NCBI GenBank assembly: GCA_947472765.1
Contig: CANJCM010000008.1
Coordinates: forward strand, 1-64,000
DNA: 64,000 nt
Direction: 5' to 3'
Origin: Opitutia bacterium
GTDB taxonomy: Bacteria > Verrucomicrobiota > Verrucomicrobiia > Opitutales > Opitutaceae
The position numbers and the translations under genes are program-made. Positions 52,762 through 61,120 of the stretch are shown piece after piece; positions within the stretch are counted from its first letter, which is position 1; each line of letters begins with the position of its first letter. The notes below the pieces were generated by a model. That model worked only from the letters and a program-made list of their open reading frames with translations. It ran no database searches and was not told where the DNA came from.

Positions 52762-52834
52762 TGAAGAGGGGTGTACTTCGCCTTTTCACGCAGTCTGTCG
52801 CGCTCGCGGCCACGAAATGAAATTCTTGTGGCGA

Positions 52835-55303
52835 TTATTGCTTTCCGTTCCGCGCTTCGCGGATTTGCGCGGGAGTGACGCTGCCGGTCATGCCACCCCA
52901 GCGGGTGCGGACGTAGGTCACGAGCGCGGCGACATCACTGTCCGGCAGACCGCCGAGTGGCGGCATGTCGGGGAAATTCGGATTCTTGCGATCCTGATTC
53001 CGGCCGTTGAGCACGGAGCGGATCACTTCCTCGGTTGAGCTTGCGACCACCTTAGACGTGGCCAGTGCAGGCGCGAGGCCCGGGGTGCCGAGGCCTTCGG
53101 TGCCATGACACGCCGCGCAAATCGCGAAGAGGCTGCGACCCTTGTCGAAGCCCGGCTCGAGCCGGCGGGCCGGCGCATCCGGATCGATCGCCAGGGATTT
53201 CGGTGCGGGCGAGAGCCAGTCCTTGCCGAGGGCGACCGCCTTTGCGCGCACCGGAGCTGTGGAGGAGTTCTCGAGGGCGGCAAACGAGGCCGGCAATTTC
53301 GTCATGCCCTTCCTGTTCGCCGCGGCGAGGCCGTCGAGCACCGCGGTGCGAACCCACCCGGGGTGGTTGGCGGCGTCGGAAAGACTGGCGAGCAATCGGT
53401 CGAGGTCGGCCTCGCGGCCGGTGTTGAGCACCGCGTGCGCGAGCGCCGCGAAGACCTTGCCGGTGCCGGGGCGTTCCTCGGTCCACGACTTGTCCTGCAG
53501 CAGCCGGTCGGCAAAGGCGTACTCGCGATCCTTGAGGCCGCTGAGCGCCGCCTCGACCATGAACGGTTGCGCGGCATCGCGGGCGAGGATCCTGGCCATC
53601 GCGATCTCGAACGCCGGGCCCTGGCCTTCGCCGAGGGTAAAGACGAGCTGCCGCCGGACTTCGATCCGTGGGTCGTCCCCGAGTGCCATCACCTTGGTGG
53701 CGAACGCGGAGTCCGTGAGGAAGGGTTCGGAGATGCGCAGGGCGGCCTTGCGGACTTCGTGTGAGCGATCGGCGAACGCCGCCGTCAGAGTCGCGGTGTC
53801 GACGGCGCGGAGGCCTTCGAGCGTCCACAACGCGTGCAGCCGGGCGAGTTCGTTGCCGTGGCTGAGCGCCATTTTCTGCAGGGCAGGCACGACCTTGCGA
53901 TCGCCGTTCTCGACGATCAGACGCTGGGCGGTGTCACGCCAGAATCCGTTCGGATGCGCGAGCTGCTCGACCCAGCCGGCGGCGTCGTTCCGGGCCAGGC
54001 GCGGGGCGGGGGCGCCCTTGCTGCCTTCGTGGACGATCCGGTAGATGCGGCCCATGTTGAGGAAGGATTTCTCGAGACCGCGGGCGATGATCTGCTCCCG
54101 GAGGTAGCTCGTCATGAACAGATGCCCTTCGATGATGCCGCGGTACATGTCGGCGATGTAGAGGGCGCCGTCGGGACCGGTGACGGTGTAGGTCGGGCGG
54201 AAACGTTCGTCCTTCGAGAAGATGAACTCGTGCTTCTCTTTCTCATACGCGTTCTCGGCGGTGATGACGCCTTCCTTCTCGGTCAGGATGCTGCGGCGGA
54301 TGAAGCGGCCCGCGACCTCGCCGAGAAACACGTTGCCCTGATACTCCGCGGGAAACTGATCGCCGCGATAGACCAGGGGCGCCGTGTTGCCGGTGAAAAC
54401 CGCGAGCGTGCCGTCGGCGTCGCGCAGTTGGAGGCGGCGGTTCACCCCCGGCGTTGGACCATTCGGCCACGTGTTCTGGTTGGACGGATAGGCGACATCC
54501 ACTCCCGCCGTGATCGGATAATGCGGGTTCCGCGTGTAGTACGGCGCCGGCACGAGATCGCCGCGGAGGTGGTCTCCGTTCGAAGCGTAGAAGAGCCGGC
54601 CGTAGTTGTCCTGCGAGAGTCCCCACTGGCCGCGATTGCTGAGCGTCGGCTTCGAGATCCACTTGCCGTCGACGAGCTGCATCCGCTGGTCGAAGCGGGA
54701 GCCGTGGACCCAATTGTCCATCATCAGGAGGAGATTGCTCTGCGCGCCGTGGGGGTTGGCGGGAATCTCGAGTCCGTTCACGAGCAGTTCTTCGCGGTCG
54801 GCCTTGCCGTCGTTGTCGGTATCGTGAGCCATCACGATCTCCGGCAGCTTCAGCACCATCGCGCCGTCGCGCGTGACCTGGAGTCCGCGCGGCCAGTCGA
54901 AGCCGGTGAGAAACACGGTGCGCTTGTCCATGCGCCCATCGCCATTGGTGTCCTCGAGGATGACGACGTTGGACTTCGGCGGGTCGAGTTTCTCGAGTCC
55001 CGGGAACACGCCGCGGAAAAAGCGATTGTAGGACGGCCACTCGAGGACCCAGAGCCGGCCGCGCTCGTCGAACTGCATCGCGACCGGGTCCTGCACGAGC
55101 GGTTCGGCGGCGACCAGTTCCATGCGGAAGCCGGGCGGGAGTTCAAACTGCTGGATCGACTCCTCGGGCGTGCGCACCGGGGCGGGCGCGATTTTCCAGT
55201 GGGTCGGAGGTTTGGAACGATCGACGTCGCCGGCGTCACCGACTTGGGCGACCAGGCGGGAAACAAAGGTGAGGCCGGCGAGGCAGGCGAAGGAGAAGCG
55301 CAT
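52835..55303 (-). CDS. PVC-type haem-binding CxxCH protein with propeller and HEAT-like parts
   Basis: This 822-residue exported protein has a signal peptide (FSFACLAGLTFVSRLVAQ). The N-terminal half is a beta-propeller like those of membrane-bound dehydrogenases (FRMELVAAEPLVQDPVAM, RLWVLEWPSYNRFFRGVFPG, DGALYIADMYRG). The middle is a HEAT-like helical repeat region (ALQKMALSHGNELARLHALW, RKAALRISEPF, EVRRQLVFTLGEG). The C-terminal c-type cytochrome domain has one haem site, FAICAACHGTEGLG. Oxidation of a sugar or other carbon source in the periplasm is plausible by domain similarity; the substrate is unknown. The ATG at 55303 is chosen for the signal peptide. Confidence 0.88.
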   Translation of the reverse strand: MRFSFACLAGLTFVSRLVAQVGDAGDVDRSKPPTHWKIAPAPVRTPEESIQQFELPPGFRMELVAAEPLVQDPVAMQFDERGRLWVLEWPSYNRFFRGVFPGLEKLDPPKSNVVILEDTNGDGRMDKRTVFLTGFDWPRGLQVTRDGAMVLKLPEIVMAHDTDNDGKADREELLVNGLEIPANPHGAQSNLLLMMDNWVHGSRFDQRMQLVDGKWISKPTLSNRGQWGLSQDNYGRLFYASNGDHLRGDLVPAPYYTRNPHYPITAGVDVAYPSNQNTWPNGPTPGVNRRLQLRDADGTLAVFTGNTAPLVYRGDQFPAEYQGNVFLGEVAGRFIRRSILTEKEGVITAENAYEKEKHEFIFSKDERFRPTYTVTGPDGALYIADMYRGIIEGHLFMTSYLREQIIARGLEKSFLNMGRIYRIVHEGSKGAPAPRLARNDAAGWVEQLAHPNGFWRDTAQRLIVENGDRKVVPALQKMALSHGNELARLHALWTLEGLRAVDTATLTAAFADRSHEVRKAALRISEPFLTDSAFATKVMALGDDPRIEVRRQLVFTLGEGQGPAFEIAMARILARDAAQPFMVEAALSGLKDREYAFADRLLQDKSWTEERPGTGKVFAALAHAVLNTGREADLDRLLASLSDAANHPGWVRTAVLDGLAAANRKGMTKLPASFAALENSSTAPVRAKAVALGKDWLSPAPKSLAIDPDAPARRLEPGFDKGRSLFAICAACHGTEGLGTPGLAPALATSKVVASSTEEVIRSVLNGRNQDRKNPNFPDMPPLGGLPDSDVAALVTYVRTRWGGMTGSVTPAQIREARNGKQ

Positions 55304-55424
55304 GGGAGTCCTGAAAAAAGCGAGCTGTGCGCCGATGGCAAGGGAGCCATTGCGAATCACCGGCCCCAGTCCATTGTGGGCCGGTACGAATGCACCCCCA
55401 CCACCGCCGGGAGTTGATTCCCGC

Positions 55425-56876
55425 ATGAATACCGCCGCGAATCAGGTGCCGTCGGTCCACGACGGCAGGGGAGCGCGGGAACTGGCCCAGCAGGCTTTTG
55501 CACGCAGCGCCGGCGCCCTGTTGCTGCCCGGAAATCAGGTCCGGCTGCTGAAGGATGCGGGCGAGAACTATCCGGCCTGGCTCGCCGCGATTGGGGCGGC
55601 GCGAACCCGGGTCCACTTCGAGAATTACATTCTGGCGGACGACGTGATTGGAAACCGGTTCGCCGACGCGCTGATCGAGCGGGCGCAGGCGGGAGTCACC
55701 GTGCGGGTGATCTACGATTGGCTGGGCGTTTTCTGGAAGGCTTCGAGCGCGTATTGGGCCCGCCTGCGCAAGGGCGGCGTCGAGGTGCGGTGTTTCAATC
55801 CCCCGCGTTTCGATGCGCCTCTGGCCTGGACCTCGCGCGATCACCGCAAGCTCCTCGTGGTCGACGGCGAGGTCGGCTTCATCTCGGGTCTGTGCGTGGC
55901 CGACATGTGGACGGGCGATCCGTCGAAGGGCCTCGCCCCCTGGCGTGACACCGGCGTGGAACTGCGCGGCCCGGCGCTGGCGGAAATGGAGCGGTCCTTT
56001 GCCCGCAGTTGGGGAACGCTGGGTGCCCCGGTGCCGGAGTCGGAGCTGCCGGACGCCTCAAGGATTGAGCCGGCGGGCGACATCAACGTTCGCATTGTCG
56101 CGAGCGAACCCTCGATGGCTGGCACCTATCGCCTCGACCAGCTCGTCGTGGCGTTCGCGCGGCAGCGCGTCTGGATCACCGATGCCTACTATCTTGGGGC
56201 GCCCACCTATGTGCAGGCGCTGGTGACCTCGGCCCGCGACGGCGTGGACGTGCGGATGCTCTTCACGCGCTCCTCGGATTTGCCGCTGTTGAAGATGATG
56301 TCGCGCAGCGGATATCGCGCCCTGCTTCAGGCTGGCGTGCGGATCTTTGAGTGGAACGGTTCACTCCTGCACGCAAAGACGGCGGTCGTGGATGGACGCT
56401 GGGCGCGCGTCGGTTCCACCAATCTCAATTTCGCGAGCTGGATGGGGAATTGTGAACTGGACGCGGTGGTGGAGGACGAGGGTTTTGCGCAGCAGATGGA
56501 GTCATTGTATCTCGAGGATCTCGCCAACTCGACCGAGATCGTGCTCCAGGGCCGACGCCGCCTGCGTGCGGCCTCGCCTCCCGGTCCGAGGGCGTCGCGG
56601 GATCGCAAGGGCAGTGCCTCGCGGGTCGCGGCGGGCGCTTTGCGCATCGGCAACGTCCTCGGAGCGGCGCTGACGAATCGGCGCGTGCTCGAGTCGGTCG
56701 AGACGCGACTTGTCAGCCTGACGGGCGCGGTGCTGATCGCATTCGCCCTGCTCTTCGTCCTGTATCCGCGGGTCCTGGCTTACCCGACGGGGCTGATCTT
56801 CGGGTGGCTCGGAATAGCGCTGCTGGTTCATGCCTTCCGCCTCCGGAAAAAGCACGACGCGGAGCGAAAGAAATGA
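55425..56876 (+). CDS. Phospholipase D / cardiolipin synthase family protein
   Basis: This 483-residue protein has two HKD motifs: DHRKLLVVD with His at residue 140 and LLHAKTAVVDG with His at residue 316. The first domain has ARTRVHFENYILADDVIGN and FISGLCVADMW, as in cardiolipin synthases that join two phosphatidylglycerols. The C-terminus has a membrane segment (SLTGAVLIAFALLFVLYP) and another (GLIFGWLGIALLVHAF) before a lysine-rich end, unlike the N-terminal membrane anchor of standard ClsA. It starts 121 bp upstream-divergent from the haem-binding protein gene. The ATG at 55425 is chosen; the upstream frame is antisense. Membrane lipid work is likely. Confidence 0.85.
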   Translation: MNTAANQVPSVHDGRGARELAQQAFARSAGALLLPGNQVRLLKDAGENYPAWLAAIGAARTRVHFENYILADDVIGNRFADALIERAQAGVTVRVIYDWLGVFWKASSAYWARLRKGGVEVRCFNPPRFDAPLAWTSRDHRKLLVVDGEVGFISGLCVADMWTGDPSKGLAPWRDTGVELRGPALAEMERSFARSWGTLGAPVPESELPDASRIEPAGDINVRIVASEPSMAGTYRLDQLVVAFARQRVWITDAYYLGAPTYVQALVTSARDGVDVRMLFTRSSDLPLLKMMSRSGYRALLQAGVRIFEWNGSLLHAKTAVVDGRWARVGSTNLNFASWMGNCELDAVVEDEGFAQQMESLYLEDLANSTEIVLQGRRRLRAASPPGPRASRDRKGSASRVAAGALRIGNVLGAALTNRRVLESVETRLVSLTGAVLIAFALLFVLYPRVLAYPTGLIFGWLGIALLVHAFRLRKKHDAERKK

Positions 56877-56879
56877 GCC

Positions 56880-56911
56880 AAAAAAAGCCGCCCGCGGGCA
56901 TGCGGGCGGCT
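56880..56911 (-). terminator. Rho-independent terminator of the ceramidase-family gene
   Basis: On the minus strand, GCCGCCCGC pairs with GCGGGCGGC around a six-base loop and is followed by a run of seven T. It lies just past the stop of the minus gene and immediately after the stop of the plus-strand phospholipase gene, and may act on both. Confidence 0.9.
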
Positions 56912-56933
56912 CGTAATGCGAAGCTGGAACGAC

Positions 56934-58304
56934 TCAGCGGTTGGTCGTGTCCTGAATCAGGTCGTAGGCCTTGCCGATGACGCGGTCCTCGGTCGAGGTC
57001 GCCCACGGGCCGGGATGCCGGCCGAAGTTGGCGGAGTAGCCCTCGTAGCCGCCGGTGAGGATGACCTGCCGGCTGCCGAGATAACCGAAGTAGTCGTTGG
57101 AGTAACCGGCGACCCAAACCGCGGCGGGCTGGCTGGCGAGCTCGCGCTTCAGGCGGAGGGAATATTCGACCGTCGTCTCGCCACCGATGGCGACGAAGGT
57201 GATGTCCGGGCCAAAGCGCACGACCTGCACCGGGCACGGATAGCTCTGCGGGATGCCCTTGCCGGATTGATGCTGCTTGAGCAGGGCCTCGCCCCGGGCG
57301 CGCTCGGCGGCGTTCGTCGACTTGGCGCGGCGCTCGAGATCCGCGGGCGTGATATTCGCATAGGCGATGTCGACGGTCTCGTAGGCAGACCGCAGCGGCC
57401 CGTTGACCGCGCGCTGCCTCGTGACGAGGAGCGCGGTCTCGACGGCATTGGCCAGGGTGCGACCGTGCTGCCTGGCCTGTTCAATCGAGAGGTGGCGGGG
57501 ATAAGGATTCTGGTCGGCGCCTGCTCCCATCATGAAGAGGGCCACGACGCCGGGGCGATTTTCTTGGAGGTAGGCCTGCGCAAAGCCGGCGTAGTCGCCG
57601 TTCACGGTCTGGAAGTTCGCGGTCGTGTTGTGGCAGGCGTAGCCGAACATGAGCGCCTTCAGGTTGCCGTCGGCGCCAACGACGCGGAGGACCGGGACGT
57701 CGTGATCAACGGGGCCGTCAGGATTCGGGCTGTTGAGCACCTCGGAGCCGACCGTCAGCCGGCGGTTCATGGCGAAGCCGGCGCGGGCGTGGCTGTAGTA
57801 AAGTTTCGACGGCTCGAGTTTGCCGAGCGTGTCGGCGATGCCCTGGACGAGTTTCGCCGTCAGCATCTTGCCGTACTCCTCGCCCTTCTTCTGGAAAACC
57901 GGATCGCTGACTCCGCGGCCGTCAACCGAAGGCCCGGAGTGCGTGTGCGAGCCGTTGATCAAGACGGCCTCGTTCGGGAGCTGGTGCTTCTCGCCGACCT
58001 GACGGACGATCTCGTTGCGAATTGAAACCGGGATCCCGAGCAGGTCCAGGGTGATGAAGACCATCCGCGTGCCGGCGTAGTCCTGAATCGCGAGGACCTT
58101 GGCATAGAGCGGATGGGCGACGCCCTCGCTCGGCTTGGTGCGGAAGCCGAAGCCGACGAGCCACACAGGGCCTTCGGGCGTGATGTCGATCGAGACGGCC
58201 GCGGCTTTCCACGCCGTCGTGTCAGGCGCCTGGGCGCCAGCGGCCGAGCCCACGATCAAAGCGAGACTGGCCAGGAGGGTGCTGAAACAAGACAGGATTT
58301 TCAT
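56934..58304 (-). CDS. Neutral/alkaline ceramidase-family N-terminal-domain protein
   Basis: This 456-residue exported protein is related to neutral ceramidases but only as long as their N-terminal catalytic domain. It has a signal peptide (FSTLLASLALIVGSAAGAQA), then the family motif ITPEGPVWLVGFGFR, the zinc motif INGSHTHSGPS, GYACHNTTANFQTVNGDYAG, FMMGAGADQNPYPR and a late FVAIGGETTVEYSLRLK. True ceramidases hydrolyse ceramides; many bacterial relatives with this domain have no proven ceramide activity, so a more general amidase or esterase role is possible. The ATG at 58304 begins the signal peptide. Confidence 0.88.
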   Translation of the reverse strand: MKILSCFSTLLASLALIVGSAAGAQAPDTTAWKAAAVSIDITPEGPVWLVGFGFRTKPSEGVAHPLYAKVLAIQDYAGTRMVFITLDLLGIPVSIRNEIVRQVGEKHQLPNEAVLINGSHTHSGPSVDGRGVSDPVFQKKGEEYGKMLTAKLVQGIADTLGKLEPSKLYYSHARAGFAMNRRLTVGSEVLNSPNPDGPVDHDVPVLRVVGADGNLKALMFGYACHNTTANFQTVNGDYAGFAQAYLQENRPGVVALFMMGAGADQNPYPRHLSIEQARQHGRTLANAVETALLVTRQRAVNGPLRSAYETVDIAYANITPADLERRAKSTNAAERARGEALLKQHQSGKGIPQSYPCPVQVVRFGPDITFVAIGGETTVEYSLRLKRELASQPAAVWVAGYSNDYFGYLGSRQVILTGGYEGYSANFGRHPGPWATSTEDRVIGKAYDLIQDTTNR

Positions 58305-58461
58305 ATTGGAGGACGAGGGGTGGCGCGAAGCAGGAACCGGACCTGCGAACTTCGATTCGCGCCCCGGTTTGGGAGCTTGAGCAACGCTCAGGGGCCAAGG
58401 GTTGGACAAGCCAAAAGCTCAGCTTCCGCAGCCGCGGTTCTTGTTTCGGGCGATCGGACCA

Positions 58462-58790
58462 AAACACCCCGGCGCTGCGCGCCACCCCTCTCGAGCCGGA
58501 ACGATGCAGTGGAATGTAGGGCCGGCGCTCGCCGCCGGGCCCTTTCTCGAATGAAGGACGTGGCCTGCGACGAGCGGCAGTTGCTAAACTGATTGGTGAA
58601 CGTTCAGCTCGACGAAGGGCAGCCGTGGACGGTGATGGCACCGTCCCTCCATGGTTAGCTCTTTGAGAAGAGCGCGAACGGGAGTCTGAACGATCCGCCT
58701 ACCATGGAGGGCGGGTGCCCACACCCGCCGATTTCGTTCAACTGCATCGTTCCGGCTCGAGCCGGGTGCCCGCAGGGCGGGGTGTGCGGC
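58462..58790. repeat. Composite palindromic repeat, copy (58 kb)
   Basis: The left flank CTCTCGAGCCGGAACGATGC and right flank CAACTGCATCGTTCCGGCTC are inverted. The core 58627-58732 is the inverted form of the 49-152 core. In addition it contains the GGCCGGCG-type hairpin at 58517-58541. The 505-bp gap 58305-58809 holds no supported gene; the histidine kinase stop codon is 20 bp past the repeat. Confidence 0.8.
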
Positions 58791-58809
58791 TCGGACGCCG
58801 AGCACGGAT

Positions 58810-60987
58810 TCAGGCGTTCTCGTCGGCAATTCCCGCTTCGATCTCCACCGTGAAAATCGAACCCGATTCCGGCACGCTCTGCACGCCGATGCTGCCGCCA
58901 AGGAGCTGGGCGAGCCGCTTGGAAATCGAGAGCCCGAGGCCCGTGCCGCCAAAGCGGCGCGCGACGGTGGCGTCGGCCTGCACGTAGGGTTCGAAGAGCT
59001 GGGCGATGCGATCCGGGGCTATGCCAATACCCGTGTCGCTGACATGAAACCGCAGCCGGCAGCGACCGGCCGCGGTGGTCGTCGCAAATGGGGCGCGTTC
59101 GACCGTGATTTCGATTTGGCCCCGGGTGGTGAACTTGATCGCGTTGCCGAGCAAGTTCGACAGCACCTGGCGCAGACGCATCGGATCGGTCAGGATCGCC
59201 CCCGGGACCTCCGGGCGCACGAGGTGGCGCAGTTCGAGGCCCTTCGCCTCCGCGGCGGGCCGGAACAGGGTGCAGAGCTCGCGGAGAAACTCCGCCGGCT
59301 CGACGACGAGGTGCTCGAGCTCGACCCGGCCGGAGTCGAAGCGGGCAAAATCGAGCAGGTCATTGATCAGCTTCAGCAGCGTTTGCCCGGAGCGCTCGAG
59401 GATTTCGATGTTTTCGCGTCCTTCGGTGGACAGCTTCTCGGACCGGACCAATGCGACCATTCCGAGCATGCCGTTGAGCGGGGTCCGGATTTCGTGGCTC
59501 AGCAGGCCGAGGTAGCGGCCCTTCGCGGCGTCGGCAGCCTCGGCGAGATCCTTGGCCCGACGCAACTCCTCCTCCATCTCGCGCCGCTGGGTGATGTCGT
59601 GGAAGGCGACCACGACGGCGCGGCGCCCGCCGAAATCCACGAGGCCGGCGGACATCTGCGCCCAAATCGGCCGGCCATCGCGGGCATGGAAACGTATTTC
59701 GAGTCCCGAGACCTGGCGGCCGGCACGAAGCTCGCGCAACATCAGTTCACGGTCGGCCGGATTCTCGTAGAAGCTCGTCGCGGCCTCTCCTGACATGTCG
59801 CCGACGCTGCCGTCGCCGAACAGATCCACGGCGCGGCGGTTGTGGAAAAGAACGCGGCTGGTTTCGGGATCGGTGATGGCGACCGGGAAGGGCGCGTTCT
59901 CGGCGAGTTCGCGATACTGGCGCTCGCTGGCTTCGAGCCGGCGGTTGAGTCGCAGGAGCGGCAGTGCCCACCCGACGATCGCCAGCGCAATCGCGGCGAG
60001 TCCCCCGAAGGTCCAGTAGAGCCAGCGCAGATCGGTGTGGCTCTCGAAGTGGTAGAGAAAGCCATCGAGGCCGAAGTTCGGCGGCAGCATGCCGAACTCG
60101 GCGTAGGTACTGGCGATGTGCCGCCAGCGCCCGGGATTCATATGGCCCGGCTCGATCAGCTCGAGATGCATGAGCTGGGCGGTCTGGTCGGCCTCAAACT
60201 GAAGATGGGCGCGCGACTTGCCGCGGTCGTATTGCCGCAGGATGAGATCGATGATTTCTGCCGGGTGGGCGAGGGCGTACTCCCAGCCCCGGAGGCTGGC
60301 CTCCCGGAATTTTCTCACCCGATCCGGATACGTCCGCACCTGCAGTTCCGTGGTGAAGAGATTGTCGCCGTAGAAGTCGATGCCGCCGGCGCGCGGCGTG
60401 AGCGTCAGGTATTCCTGCCCCGAGCCGCGCACGAGGAAGGGTTCGTCGGTCGAATACGCCGACATTGCCGCCACGCGGCCGCTCGTGAGATCGCTGACGT
60501 TGAACGTGTGCGGCTCGATCCGAAGGTTCCTGGGCTCGATGCCCTCGTACTTGAAGTACGCGAAGAGCTCGGCCGACTGCGGCTCGATCATCAGCGGCTT
60601 GCTGGCGAGGTCGTGGAGGTCGTTTACGCCCGAGGCGCCGCGGGCGAGCAGCACGAGTGGCGAGTGCTGGAAGATCACGGCGAGGACGACGACGGGTTTG
60701 CCGTGCGAGCGCAGCAGGACGAGGTCCGACGTGCCGACGCCGAACTCGGCCCGGCCATTTAAGACGTTCTCCACCGGGTCGTGGCCCGGTTCGGCCTCGA
60801 GCAGGGTCACGTCCAGTCCCGCTTCGCGATAATAGCCCTGGGCGACCGCCGCGTAGTAACCGGCAAATTGAAACTGATGCCGCCACTTGAGCTGCAGCGT
60901 CACCCGATCGAGCGGCTCGGCGGCCGGCAATCCCGCGGTGAGGGCGGAAAAGAGCAACAAGCCGACGAGCGGGCGCAGGAAGAGCAC
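58810..60987 (-). CDS. NMT1/THI5-like solute-binding domain fused to a PAS sensor histidine kinase
   Basis: This is a sensor kinase of about 725 residues. A signal/anchor (LFLRPLVGLLLFSALTAGLPA) leads to a periplasmic NMT1/THI5-like binding domain (KWRHQFQFAGYYAAVAQGYY at its start), which in relatives binds pyrimidine-like or other small molecules. A membrane helix (TFGGLAAIALAIVGWALPLL) precedes a PAS domain (ELAENAPFPVAITDPETSRV) and HisKA with LSHEIRTPLNGMLGM. The HATPase has N (LLGNAIKFT), G1 (VSDTGIGIAPD) and G2 (GGTGLGLSIS) boxes. No receiver domain or response regulator is adjacent. GTG at 60987 is preferred because the open-frame GTG at 61107 adds non-homologous residues and leaves 13 bp to the divergent gene. 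Confidence 0.85.
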   Translation of the reverse strand: MLFLRPLVGLLLFSALTAGLPAAEPLDRVTLQLKWRHQFQFAGYYAAVAQGYYREAGLDVTLLEAEPGHDPVENVLNGRAEFGVGTSDLVLLRSHGKPVVVLAVIFQHSPLVLLARGASGVNDLHDLASKPLMIEPQSAELFAYFKYEGIEPRNLRIEPHTFNVSDLTSGRVAAMSAYSTDEPFLVRGSGQEYLTLTPRAGGIDFYGDNLFTTELQVRTYPDRVRKFREASLRGWEYALAHPAEIIDLILRQYDRGKSRAHLQFEADQTAQLMHLELIEPGHMNPGRWRHIASTYAEFGMLPPNFGLDGFLYHFESHTDLRWLYWTFGGLAAIALAIVGWALPLLRLNRRLEASERQYRELAENAPFPVAITDPETSRVLFHNRRAVDLFGDGSVGDMSGEAATSFYENPADRELMLRELRAGRQVSGLEIRFHARDGRPIWAQMSAGLVDFGGRRAVVVAFHDITQRREMEEELRRAKDLAEAADAAKGRYLGLLSHEIRTPLNGMLGMVALVRSEKLSTEGRENIEILERSGQTLLKLINDLLDFARFDSGRVELEHLVVEPAEFLRELCTLFRPAAEAKGLELRHLVRPEVPGAILTDPMRLRQVLSNLLGNAIKFTTRGQIEITVERAPFATTTAAGRCRLRFHVSDTGIGIAPDRIAQLFEPYVQADATVARRFGGTGLGLSISKRLAQLLGGSIGVQSVPESGSIFTVEIEAGIADENA

Positions 60988-61120
60988 GAGATTGATTTGG
61001 GGTGAGGCTCCAGCGTGTCGCAAGGAAGATGGCAGTCTCGCGCGGTGTAGCTTTTGCGTAGTGGGTGGCGGTGAAGGATTTTGGCCTGACTCCCGGGTCG
61101 TCCGCACGCCACGCTAGTCC

